64,000 nt of DNA from Persicirhabdus sediminis (lineage in GTDB: Bacteria; Verrucomicrobiota; Verrucomicrobiia; Verrucomicrobiales; Akkermansiaceae). The notes below the pieces were generated by a model. The model saw only the letters and a list, made by a program, of their open reading frames with translations. It did not search any database and was not told where the DNA came from. This document shows positions 1-7,614 of the stretch, piece after piece. The stretch is taken from the NCBI RefSeq assembly GCF_016595495.1, contig NZ_JAENIM010000022.1, positions 1-64,000 on the forward strand, given 5' to 3'. Numbering within the stretch: the first letter of the stretch is position 1; each line of letters starts with the position of its first letter. The position numbers and the translations under genes were made by a program.

Positions 1-322
1 AGTGAAAATGGTTATCCATCAAACAATAAGTCAGGATTTTTATGCCTGAGAAGCGCGCCATGCGCCACATGATGCGCAAAAATGCTTCTTTTTCCTGGTC
101 GCCAAACAGGTAATCTCCACCCGCCGTGCGACTCATCACGTGGTAACAATACGAGTGCCGATCATCGCCAACAATGCGCACATGCCCACCCGATGGCGGC
201 GCACAAATCATGCCCGCCGCGCCACCAGAAAAACCCGTTTTACAATCCGCCAACTGCAGCGGCGTAAGCGGCTTACTTGCCACTGGTTTTTGTTGATTCT
301 GCAATGGTTCTGGAGATTTCAT
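1..322 (-). CDS. REP-associated tyrosine transposase (Y1/IS200-like), 5' part, cut by window edge
   Basis: The reading frame opens at the ATG at 322 and runs leftward without a stop to base 1, giving about 107 residues. After a roughly 55-residue proline- and glycine-rich N-terminal stretch comes a typical Y1 transposase start, YHVMSRTAGGDYLFGDQEKE, then a helix-rich segment and the words LTYCLMDNHFH at the edge. NHFH is the HUH metal-binding motif; the catalytic tyrosine would lie outside the window. Proteins of this family are single-strand DNA transposases that are often immobile and associated with REP palindromes. Downstream genes on the same strand end before this one starts, with a terminator at 429-469 between them, so it is probably transcribed alone. 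The family call is firm; whether it is intact or mobile cannot be judged from a fragment. Confidence 0.85.
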   Translation of the reverse strand, partial: MKSPEPLQNQQKPVASKPLTPLQLADCKTGFSGGAAGMICAPPSGGHVRIVGDDRHSYCYHVMSRTAGGDYLFGDQEKEAFLRIMWRMARFSGIKILTYCLMDNHFH

Positions 323-414
323 AATCACCAATATCGCACAGAATCAGTGGCTTTCATTTAAAAAATGCCGTGCATCTTTTAAGTGCACCTTTTGAGTGGG
401 CAATAATCACCAAT
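321..414. repeat. 12-bp direct repeat upstream of the transposase
   Basis: ATAATCACCAAT occurs at 321-332, overlapping the transposase start codon, and again at 403-414. Between the copies lies a small hairpin, GTGCA...TGCAC, in AT-rich sequence. The repeat could be a regulatory or transposase-related site, or chance in a low-complexity spacer. Confidence 0.35.
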
Positions 415-428
415 CCTCCTTACCGCAC

Positions 429-469
429 AAAAAAATCACCCGCTGAGCGTTGTGCTCGGCGGGTGATTT
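429..469 (-). terminator. Intrinsic terminator of nuoB-nuoC
   Basis: An 11-bp perfect stem (AAATCACCCGC at 433-443 with its complement at 459-469) lies just downstream of the nuoC stop. Read on the minus strand it is followed by a T-tract (A-run at 429-435 on the plus strand). It shows that nuoC is the last gene of its transcript. Confidence 0.9.
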
Positions 470-494
470 CTAAAATTTCTTCTAGCCAGCTAAA

Positions 495-1076
495 TTAAGC
501 TTCTTCTGGCTTGGTGAATGCGCGTGATCTTGGCTCAGCAGCTTTTCTTGAGCCACCGCCACCTGAACAGGTAACAAATGGTCCGTCGGCCATAGGAGCT
601 GAGTCGGAGAATCCAACATCCGGCATTTCAGATGGCAGGCCTTCTAGCGGGAATTCCTTACGCATTGGGTGGAATGGATACCCTTCCCACATGAGGATGC
701 GCTTGAGATTTGGGTGACCGGCAAATTTGATGCCCATCATGTCGTAGACTTCACGCTCGTGCCAGTCAGCTGATCCCCAGATGTCGGTAACCGTTGGAAC
801 TTCTACTTCTTCAGCGATCTTCACTTTCACGCGAAGGTGAGCCGCGTCATCAACGGTAGCCAGCTCATAGAGGACTTCAAAACGTGGATCTTCACCGTAT
901 TGGTCAACGCTGGTGATATCGAGCAGCAGCTCGAAGTTGAGATCTTTGCGACAATACTCGATCACGGCACGGAATTCATCCAGTGCGACAATCGCTGTGT
1001 ATTCGCCACGAAATTCGACGATCTCGGCAGCGGAAAATTTTTCCTTCAGCTTGTTGGCAGCTTTTTCAGAGGTCAT
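495..1076 (-). CDS. nuoC: NADH-quinone oxidoreductase subunit C (30 kDa)
   Basis: This 193-residue protein is a peripheral-arm subunit of respiratory complex I, helping hold the hydrophilic arm on the membrane module during NADH-to-quinone electron transfer. The 30-kDa signature is clear: the word EREVYDMMGIKFAGHPNLKR followed by RILMWEGYPFHPMRKEFPL. It is a separate NuoC, not a NuoCD fusion. After the 30-kDa domain there is a roughly 30-residue tail rich in Gly, Ser and basic residues. It follows nuoB by 18 bp on the same strand and is followed by a terminator, so nuoD does not continue the operon. The start has no Shine-Dalgarno sequence, but the N-terminal length fits the family. Confidence 0.93.
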   Translation of the reverse strand: MTSEKAANKLKEKFSAAEIVEFRGEYTAIVALDEFRAVIEYCRKDLNFELLLDITSVDQYGEDPRFEVLYELATVDDAAHLRVKVKIAEEVEVPTVTDIWGSADWHEREVYDMMGIKFAGHPNLKRILMWEGYPFHPMRKEFPLEGLPSEMPDVGFSDSAPMADGPFVTCSGGGGSRKAAEPRSRAFTKPEEA

Positions 1077-1094
1077 GATAATATGATCGGCTAA

Positions 1095-1646
1095 TTATTT
1101 GATATCTACGGACATCTCGGCTTTACCTGGGCGAATCTGAGCGGCGGTAGATTTCTCTGCTTGGATTTTGTCCTGCAGCTTCATCATGCCTTCAATCAAT
1201 GCTTCTGGGCGCGGAGGGCAGCCAGAAACGTAGACGTCTACAGGAATGAGGCGATCGATGCCTTGGAGCACTGCGTATGAGCGGAACATGCCACCACTGG
1301 ATGCGCAGGCGCCCATGGCGATACAATATTTTGGCTCAGGCATTTGGTCCCAGATGCGTTTTACGGACAGTGCCATTTTGTAGGAAACCGTACCGGCTAC
1401 GATCATCACGTCAGATTGGCGTGGTGAAAATCGCATCACCTCGGCGCCGAAGCGAGAGAGGTCAAAACGAGAACAGGCGGATGCCATCATCTCGATCGCG
1501 CAGCAAGCAAGGCCCATAGGCATTGGCCACATGGAGTTTTTGCGCATCCAGTTAATAGCGGCGTCGACTTGGGTGAAAATGATATTTCCCTCAATTTTTG
1601 AGTCGTAAGATGCGTGCGAGATTGCGTTTTCGTCGGCAGAAACCAT
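1095..1646 (-). CDS. nuoB: NADH-quinone oxidoreductase subunit B
   Basis: NuoB (183 residues) holds iron-sulfur cluster N2, the last electron carrier before quinone in complex I. All four cluster ligands are visible: the Cys48-Cys49 pair in [10 protein letters not shown], Cys114 in MGACASSGG and Cys143 in [11 protein letters not shown]. Length and motif spacing match the family throughout. nuoC follows directly. No nuoA lies upstream: the next gene on that side is pdhB, separated by about 157 bp. The usual nuoABCD order is therefore broken here and the remaining subunits must be encoded elsewhere. Confidence 0.95.
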   Translation of the reverse strand: MVSADENAISHASYDSKIEGNIIFTQVDAAINWMRKNSMWPMPMGLACCAIEMMASACSRFDLSRFGAEVMRFSPRQSDVMIVAGTVSYKMALSVKRIWDQMPEPKYCIAMGACASSGGMFRSYAVLQGIDRLIPVDVYVSGCPPRPEALIEGMMKLQDKIQAEKSTAAQIRPGKAEMSVDIK

Positions 1647-1749
1647 GGTGGTGATAAATTTGTACAGCGCGGAAATTAGCTAGCGTTGAGCGTTACACAA
1701 GGCAAATTCGCCCCAAATCTGCAAGTTGCAAGAAATGGGGCAAGAATCA

Positions 1750-1785
1750 CTCGATCGGACAATCCTTGTGAGCTTTCCGATCGAG
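1750..1785 (-). terminator. Hairpin downstream of pdhB, possible terminator
   Basis: A perfect 10-bp inverted repeat, CTCGATCGGA at 1750-1759 and TCCGATCGAG at 1776-1785, lies 19 bp beyond the pdhB stop. The T-richness following it on the minus strand is weak (GTGATTCTTG), so it may be a Rho-assisted or processing hairpin rather than a strong intrinsic terminator. Confidence 0.5.
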
Positions 1786-1803
1786 CTAAGTATCGCGTCG
1801 CGA

Positions 1804-2790
1804 CTAGTCGATGATAGTCGCTACGGTATCGAGGATACGAGCTACGTTTGGTAGCTGGTCGTGCTCGACATATTTAGAATAAGTAGCTGGTGCATCCAGA
1901 GTACAGACACGCTTGATTGGCGCGTCGAGGTAATCAAATGCGTGCTCTTGGATAATCGTAATGATTTGAGAAGAAACACCGCAGAATGGTTTGCTTTCGT
2001 CAACGATCACGCAGCGGTTGGTTTTCTTAATGCTCTTAAGGATGGCATCTTGATCCAGCGGACGAATGGAGCGCAAGTCGAGCACTTCAGCATTAATCCC
2101 CTTCTCAGCTTGCAATTTCTCAGCAGCTTCCAGCGCAAAATGCACACAACGACCGTGAGCGATGAGCGTGAGATCGGTTCCTTCACGTTTGATATCAGCT
2201 ACACCCAGAGGGATGACAAAATCACCATCTTCAGCTGGCGGCACTTCACCTTCGATGCCGTAGAGCAGTGTATTTTCCATGAAATAAACTGGATCGTTGT
2301 CGCGGATGGCGGCTTTGAGCAGGCCTTTGGCATCAGCTGGAGTGGATGGTGTAACCACCTTCAGACCTGGCATGCTGGCGAAAATATTCTCTGGGCAATG
2401 TGAGTGAGTAGCGCCCACACCAGTACCACCATTGGCTGGTCCGCGCAGGACGATTGGGCAATTAGCCAATCCACCAGACATGTAGCGCATGTTGGCGGCA
2501 TTGTTTACCAGCTGGTCAAAGGCCACGCTGTGGAATGACCAGAACATCAGCTCCATCACAGGGCGCACGCCGAGCATTGATGCGCCCACTCCCATGCCGA
2601 TGAATCCGGCTTCAGAAATTGGCGTATCAAAAATGCGCTTATCGCCCCATTTGTTCCACAGTCCTTCAGTGACTTTATAGGCTCCATTGTACTGAGCTAC
2701 CTCTTCACCGAAAATGACTACATTTTCATCGTGTTCGAGTTCCTCATCCATTGCTTCACGGATGGCGTGGCGGAAAAGCATCGTTCTCAT
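1804..2790 (-). CDS. pdhB: Pyruvate dehydrogenase E1 component, beta subunit
   Basis: This is the beta chain (328 residues) of the alpha2-beta2 type E1 that decarboxylates pyruvate with thiamine diphosphate and hands the acetyl group to lipoyl-E2. It starts RTMLFRHAIREAMDEELEHD and shows the beta-subunit blocks VVIFGEEVAQYNGAYKVTEG, DTPISEAGFIGMGVGASMLG, GPANGGTGVGATHSHCPE and VIVDESKPFCGVSSQI. Length is standard. It follows pdhA after a 42-bp gap on the same strand, so the two are probably one transcript. The E2 and E3 genes of the complex are not next to it. Confidence 0.93.
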   Translation of the reverse strand: MRTMLFRHAIREAMDEELEHDENVVIFGEEVAQYNGAYKVTEGLWNKWGDKRIFDTPISEAGFIGMGVGASMLGVRPVMELMFWSFHSVAFDQLVNNAANMRYMSGGLANCPIVLRGPANGGTGVGATHSHCPENIFASMPGLKVVTPSTPADAKGLLKAAIRDNDPVYFMENTLLYGIEGEVPPAEDGDFVIPLGVADIKREGTDLTLIAHGRCVHFALEAAEKLQAEKGINAEVLDLRSIRPLDQDAILKSIKKTNRCVIVDESKPFCGVSSQIITIIQEHAFDYLDAPIKRVCTLDAPATYSKYVEHDQLPNVARILDTVATIID

Positions 2791-2832
2791 AGAATCAAAA
2801 AATTAGTAAGTTATAGGGTAATCGGGCTCAAA

Positions 2833-3906
2833 TTAATCATTAAAGAAGTGGCGGCCAGTATTGCCAGCTGCAGTATCATTATCCACTTCCCAGTAAACAT
2901 CCTCAAAGAGAGATTCAACTGTTGGCACTGGTGACTCGACGGCAAACTTGCCAGCTGCATTAGCTTCCAGCTTGGCTTCTTTGTCGATGGCATCAGCTGT
3001 TTCGTCAGAAAGCACACCTTCGCTGATCAGCTGACGGCGCCACAGGCGGATAGGGTCGTGGTAAGTTTTGTACTTTTCGATTTCCTCCGGAGTACGGTAC
3101 TTCTTCGCATTGGCGTCAGCCACTGAGTGACCGTAGTAACGATAGGTCGCAATCTCCAGAAGAGTTGGTTTGTTCTCGTTGCGCGCGCGCTCCATCGCTT
3201 CGTAGGTTTTTGCGCGGACTTCGTAAACATCTTCACCGTTCACCGTATCCCATTCCATGCCGTAACCTTCAGCACGCTTAGCAAGCGGACCGTCGTGGGC
3301 ACTGGAACGAGCCTGGCTAGTTCCCATGGAGTAGCCGTTATTTTCAATGATATAAACAACAGGGATTTCCATCAGGGAAGCCATGTTGAGAGATTCGTGG
3401 AAAGCACCTTGGTTGATAGCTCCGTCACCGAGGTAGCAGAGACAGCATCCTTTAAGTCCTTGATATTTCACACCAAATGCCAGCCCGAGGCCAAGCGGTG
3501 TCTGACCACCAACAATACCGTGGCCGCCCCAGAAATTATGCTCAGGAGCAAATAAGTGCATTGAGCCGCCCTTACCTTTAGAGGCGCCAGTCGCCTTACC
3601 AAAGAGCTCAGCCATGCTAGGATTCATCTCCATGCCGCATGCGAGCGCGTGGCCGTGACAGCGATAAGCTGTGATCACGTGGTCGTTTTCACCGCAGAGG
3701 GAAATGGTGCCCGTAGCCACCGATTCTTGACCAATATAAAGGTGGAGGAATCCAGCCATTTCGCCTTTATTATAGTACTTCAGCGCGGTTTGCTCGAATC
3801 GACGGATGCGGCACATTTCGCGGTACATCTCGATTTTTTCTTCAGCACTAAGGGCCGCATTGATTGGCGCCGCTGCATAATCTGTAGGAGTGATAGAGGT
3901 GTCCAT
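2833..3906 (-). CDS. pdhA: Pyruvate dehydrogenase E1 component, alpha subunit
   Basis: This is the thiamine-diphosphate-binding alpha chain of the E1 heterotetramer. The cofactor motif is GDGAINQGAFHESLNMAS followed by IIENNGYSMGTS. The phosphorylation-loop region YRYYGHSVADANAKKYRTPE is also recognisable. The open frame extends to an ATG at 3990, but the first 28 residues of that version are unlike the family; the ATG at 3906 gives 357 residues, the normal size, so I place the start there. Neither start has a clear ribosome-binding site. pdhB follows by 42 bp. The gene is divergent from the ThuA-domain gene at 4073, sharing a roughly 165-bp promoter region. Confidence 0.92.
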   Translation of the reverse strand: MDTSITPTDYAAAPINAALSAEEKIEMYREMCRIRRFEQTALKYYNKGEMAGFLHLYIGQESVATGTISLCGENDHVITAYRCHGHALACGMEMNPSMAELFGKATGASKGKGGSMHLFAPEHNFWGGHGIVGGQTPLGLGLAFGVKYQGLKGCCLCYLGDGAINQGAFHESLNMASLMEIPVVYIIENNGYSMGTSQARSSAHDGPLAKRAEGYGMEWDTVNGEDVYEVRAKTYEAMERARNENKPTLLEIATYRYYGHSVADANAKKYRTPEEIEKYKTYHDPIRLWRRQLISEGVLSDETADAIDKEAKLEANAAGKFAVESPVPTVESLFEDVYWEVDNDTAAGNTGRHFFND

Positions 3907-4072
3907 AGTCAGTTGCTTTGTTGCTTGTGCAGTAAGCGCATATTGCCAATCGAGCAAGCGATAAAGCGCACAGCATGCATATACTGCCATAATTCTTCAT
4001 TTTTTTGCTCTAATTCCTCAATCTAGCTAAGCTATGAAATATCCCACTAGCAAAGCTCGCATATACATTCAT

Positions 4073-4972
4073 ATGACAACCCAACTCACCCTTACATTCT
4101 CAGCTCTAACTCTAGCTACAGCATTCGGCGCCCCACTCAAGGTGATGATCCTTGATGGCCAAAATAACCACAACTGGAGGGCCACTACGCCCGTTTTGGT
4201 AGAAGCATTAGAATCCACTGGTGAATTTGATGTCGACATCTGCACATCTCCAGCGCGCAAACCTCGCAATGCTGAGGTGGAGCCAAACCCACAAAAATGG
4301 GATGGCTGGAACCCGCAGTTTTCTAACTATGATGTTGTCGTCAGCAACTACAATGGCGAAAGCTGGCCAGAAGATGTGCAGAAAAACTTTGTCTCATTTG
4401 TAGAAAATGGTGGCGGATTTGTCTCCGTTCACGCGGCTGATAATTCATTCCCAGAATGGAAAGCCTACAACAAAATGATAGGCATTGGTGGCTGGAATGG
4501 TCGCAAGCTAGTGCGCGACGGCTACTGGGTACACGTAGAAGATGGCAAAGTGATCAAAGACAATACCACTGAGGGAAATAGTGGTGCCCATGCTAAGAAA
4601 AGTGAATTCCTCGTTGAGCACCTAACTACTGACCACCCAATTACCAAAGGGCTTCCCCATCGCTGGTTGCATACCATCGACGAACTCTACTGCAAAATGT
4701 GCGGCCCAGCTGAAAACCTCGAAGTGCTAGGTTATGCTAAATCTACTCTATCCAAGCGCAACGAGCCCATTCTCATGACCATCCAATTTGGCAAAGGTCG
4801 CATCTTCCACACCACTCTGGGCCATGACGAAACCGCCATGCGCTGCCGTGGATTCTACACACTACTCCAGCGCGGCACCGAATGGGCCGCCAGCGGTGAA
4901 GTCACCCGCAATGCTGCCGTACCAGCTGATTTCCCAACAGAAGATAAAACATCTCCAGTTGCCAAACCCTAA
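4073..4972 (+). CDS. Secreted ThuA-domain protein
   Basis: The product (about 299 residues from the ATG at 4073) has a short signal peptide ending near ATAFGAP and a single ThuA-like domain with a class-I glutamine-amidotransferase fold. Visible blocks are VMILDGQNNHNWRATTPVLV, ENGGGFVSVHAADNSFPEW and ILMTIQFGKGRIFHTTLGHD. ThuA-like proteins are common in Verrucomicrobiota and Planctomycetes, often near sugar catabolism genes or fused to c-type cytochromes, but their reaction is not established. An upstream in-frame ATG at 4034 adds 13 residues that would spoil the signal peptide, so I prefer 4073. It stands alone, divergent from pdhA and closed by a strong terminator. Confidence 0.88.
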   Translation: MTTQLTLTFSALTLATAFGAPLKVMILDGQNNHNWRATTPVLVEALESTGEFDVDICTSPARKPRNAEVEPNPQKWDGWNPQFSNYDVVVSNYNGESWPEDVQKNFVSFVENGGGFVSVHAADNSFPEWKAYNKMIGIGGWNGRKLVRDGYWVHVEDGKVIKDNTTEGNSGAHAKKSEFLVEHLTTDHPITKGLPHRWLHTIDELYCKMCGPAENLEVLGYAKSTLSKRNEPILMTIQFGKGRIFHTTLGHDETAMRCRGFYTLLQRGTEWAASGEVTRNAAVPADFPTEDKTSPVAKP

Positions 4973-5012
4973 CTAGCTAACTCTATAGCTAAAAAATAAT
5001 CTACCTCTCATC

Positions 5013-5045
5013 TGCCCAGCTGGATCTCCCAGCTGGGCATTTTTA
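5013..5045 (+). terminator. Intrinsic terminator of the ThuA-domain gene
   Basis: An 11-bp perfect stem, TGCCCAGCTGG at 5013-5023 with its complement at 5029-5039, has a 5-nt loop and is followed by five T. Both arms contain the palindrome CCAGCTGG, one of the terminators built from the AGCT-centred word found throughout the window. Confidence 0.92.
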
Positions 5046-5164
5046 TGCCGTAATCAATTTGGCAAAGCTAGCCAGCTGACCAGCCACCTTCACAAAACGA
5101 AAACATTCGTTTAAATTTCATCTCGACGGCAAATTCATCATCACCTATTTTGTTTCATGCCATT

Positions 5165-6196
5165 ATGATGAAGTCAGCCCTCACCCACCTCGCTGCTATC
5201 TTACTAGCAAGTCAATCGCTCTACGCGCTGGAATTTGAATTCACCGGTACAGACGGCATGGACGCCGACGCTCTAGCAGGCTTTAATGCCGCTGCAGATT
5301 TCTGGAGCAGCCAGTTCACTGATGACGTGACCATTAATATAGAAATTGGCTTTAGCACGCTGGGCGCAGGTATACTCGGCTCCACGAGTTCAACGACTCA
5401 ATACATCTCAATCAGCGATTTTTATACCTCTATTGCAGCCGATGCCACCAGCGCTGACGACCTAACATCATCAGCTAACCTCTCGCCACTAGCAGGCAAT
5501 GGAAAGCTGAGTTTTATCACCCAGACTGACTCCGAAAACGGCAGCATGCTCACGAGCCTAGATTCTGACAATTCAGGCAACAACCTTTCTATGGACATCA
5601 ATACGGCTAACGCTAAAGCCATTGGATTATTTGACGGCAGCTCTACCAGCGACGGATCTATCGTTTTCAGCGACACCTTCCCGTGGGACTTTGATGCCTC
5701 TGATGGAATTGACGGCGATAAATACGACTTTGTTGGTGTGGCCGTTCACGAGATTGGCCACGCCTTGGGATTTGTCAGCGGAGTAGATACGGTAGATTTT
5801 GCCGTTAGCAACGACATCGACTTAGAGAATTATCGCGTATTCACACCGCTAGACATGTTCCGCTATGCCGATGACAGCGGCACGCTCAATCTAGCTGCTG
5901 GAGCTGACGCCTATCTATCCATCGATGGAGGCCAAACCGCCATCGCGTCCATGTCCACAGGCAGCGCTAATGGTGACGGCCAGCAAGCGAGCCACTGGAA
6001 AGACAACCTCGACATCGGAGCTTTGGATCCCACGCTGGCCTTGGGTGAAATCGTCGATGTCACTAGCACCGACCTGCTAGCCTTCGACATCATCGGCTGG
6101 GATCTGGCCCCAGTACCGGAGCCAGCTAGCTTCCTATTCATTAGCCTTGCTGGAATTGGAGCCATGTCGGTTAGGCGCAGAAAAGTTGCTTGCTAG
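5165..6196 (+). CDS. PEP-CTERM-anchored zinc metalloprotease (NF038122-like)
   Basis: The protein (about 343 residues) has a signal peptide ending near SQSLYA, a secreted body rich in Asp, Ser and Thr, a zinc-protease motif VAVHEIGHALGF (HExxHxxGF, metzincin-like) and a C-terminal PEP-CTERM sorting signal: VPEPAS, a hydrophobic helix, then RRRK. This matches the NF038122 family of PEP-CTERM metalloproteases. The tail predicts export by Sec, then processing by an exosortase, none of which is in this window. The open frame begins at 5150; the ATGs at 5165 and 5168 give a better signal peptide. It converges with the next gene, the two stops being 6 bp apart. Confidence 0.88.
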   Translation: MMKSALTHLAAILLASQSLYALEFEFTGTDGMDADALAGFNAAADFWSSQFTDDVTINIEIGFSTLGAGILGSTSSTTQYISISDFYTSIAADATSADDLTSSANLSPLAGNGKLSFITQTDSENGSMLTSLDSDNSGNNLSMDINTANAKAIGLFDGSSTSDGSIVFSDTFPWDFDASDGIDGDKYDFVGVAVHEIGHALGFVSGVDTVDFAVSNDIDLENYRVFTPLDMFRYADDSGTLNLAAGADAYLSIDGGQTAIASMSTGSANGDGQQASHWKDNLDIGALDPTLALGEIVDVTSTDLLAFDIIGWDLAPVPEPASFLFISLAGIGAMSVRRRKVAC

Positions 6197-6202
6197 AAAC
6201 AG

Positions 6203-7060
6203 CTAACGAACCAGCGCAGACTTTGGCGCCACCCACCGCTGATGCACTAACGCGTCAATCATCAACTGGCTGGAAATCCCATCGCCATCACGCTGGTAGA
6301 GCAAACTCACAAATACTGGATGATCCGCGCCAGCTGGCAGCTGGCTCAAGGTATCAAACCCCACCGCGTCAGGTGCCATCAGCGCACGATGAACAAAACT
6401 TCCGTCGCGGCTTTCTATCATAAAACTCAAATACCCCAGCTCGTCATACGGTGGCAAAATCGGGCTATCATCGCGGCGTAGCAGACAGCGCATCTTCACG
6501 CGCTCGGCGGGTCTCGATTCAGCAAAATTTGGCCAGCTCATTTCGCCGTACGCCACCATCGCCGCCCATTGCAGCTGCAGCCCAGCTGGCTTTTCCACCA
6601 CCGATGCGTAGTGGCCTAACTTCTTCACATCGTAGTAGGCAATCAGCCACGTTTTTTCACCTTCGATGCGCACAGGAGCGACCGTCTTCACCTTCCACAT
6701 TGGCACATCAAATTGATGCCGTTTGCGGTAATAATCCACCATCATCTCGTGCTCATCGGCAGCCACCGATTTCATCTTCTCATATAGCTGATCGGTAGCT
6801 AAAAAGGCCTGCAAAAACTCCGTCACCTCAGCAGACGAATACTCCCTAACTGACACCTCTGACTCAGCTGTCGCAGCGACCACTTCTTCATCAGCTAGAT
6901 TGAAAAAGATCACACCCAGCGATCCCACTAACAAAACCACCACACCAACGATCACAGCCAGCCACCTCCCGCTGGACATCGAGCCAGCTGGCTGGGCGAG
7001 CCACTGTTCTTCAGGGTCGAGGATTTCCTCTGGGTTCTGGCTAGCTGGAGGGTCAGGCAT
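6203..7060 (-). CDS. Conserved single-pass membrane protein, function unknown
   Basis: I do not recognise a named family in this 285-residue protein. A cytoplasmic N-terminus of about 30 residues rich in Pro and Glu contains PEEILDPEEQWLAQP. One transmembrane helix follows at roughly residues 33-54 (LAVIVGVVVLLVGSLGVIFF). Then comes a roughly 230-residue extracytoplasmic domain with a repeated alternation of charged and aromatic residues, for example KTVAPVRIEGEKTWLIAYYD. The topology suggests a periplasmic sensor or stabilising domain. The next minus-strand gene upstream is 561 bp away beyond the DUF3817 gene start, and no operon is evident. Confidence 0.75.
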   Translation of the reverse strand: MPDPPASQNPEEILDPEEQWLAQPAGSMSSGRWLAVIVGVVVLLVGSLGVIFFNLADEEVVAATAESEVSVREYSSAEVTEFLQAFLATDQLYEKMKSVAADEHEMMVDYYRKRHQFDVPMWKVKTVAPVRIEGEKTWLIAYYDVKKLGHYASVVEKPAGLQLQWAAMVAYGEMSWPNFAESRPAERVKMRCLLRRDDSPILPPYDELGYLSFMIESRDGSFVHRALMAPDAVGFDTLSQLPAGADHPVFVSLLYQRDGDGISSQLMIDALVHQRWVAPKSALVR

Positions 7061-7120
7061 TTACCCAACGCTAACTTACTCCAGCTGAAGTGGAAGCCAT
7101 TTCTCCTAGTCGCCTTCTAA

Positions 7121-7444
7121 CTAAGCTGTTTCCAGCTGGTCAAATTTGGCCTCTTCCTTTTTCAGCCAGCGTTCCACGAGGATAGGCGCAAATGGAATCA
7201 AGGAAGCGATGAAAATCAGCGTAGGCACTTTGATTTTCCACTCAGCGGCAATCCACGCCTGCAGCAAAACGAGGCAGAAAATACAGAACAGCACACCATG
7301 AGCCATGCCGACGACACGCACCATTTCCGGCTGGCCCCAGATGTATTTCATGGGCATAGCGATGAAGAGCAGAGTCAAGTAAGACAGCGCTTCTACAAGG
7401 CTAAGAATACGTAGGCGTCCGAGTGGTGATTTGAGAATATTCAT
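7121..7444 (-). CDS. DUF3817 family integral membrane protein
   Basis: This 107-residue protein has three hydrophobic helices and the DUF3817 opening GRLRILSLVEALSYLTLLFI, followed by MPMKYIWGQPEMVRVVGMAH and a central GVLFCIFCLVLL helix. Members are small inner-membrane proteins found in many phyla with no established function; they are sometimes fused to or adjacent to transporters. Length is typical. It ends 61 bp before the start of the next minus-strand gene, so the two could be cotranscribed. Confidence 0.88.
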   Translation of the reverse strand: MNILKSPLGRLRILSLVEALSYLTLLFIAMPMKYIWGQPEMVRVVGMAHGVLFCIFCLVLLQAWIAAEWKIKVPTLIFIASLIPFAPILVERWLKKEEAKFDQLETA

Positions 7445-7559
7445 AGGGTCAATACGGGCTTTGTGCGCATTTGTTTGCCACTGAAGGCAGGGAAAATCAA
7501 CCCCAGAGAAATGACATTTTTCTAATCGCAGGCATCAATCCTCTAGCGCTGAATGCATA

Positions 7560-7590
7560 AGGGCCACCGCGGAATCTCCACGGCGGCCCT
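7560..7590 (-). terminator. Probable hairpin terminator of the 1366-residue gene
   Basis: A 14-bp stem (7560-7573 with 7577-7590) contains two positions that pair only as G-U when read on the minus strand, so it favours minus-strand RNA. It lies 25 bp after the stop at 7615. The following sequence is not a strong T-tract. Confidence 0.5.
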
Positions 7591-7614
7591 ATCACGCATA
7601 CACACTTCTATTTC

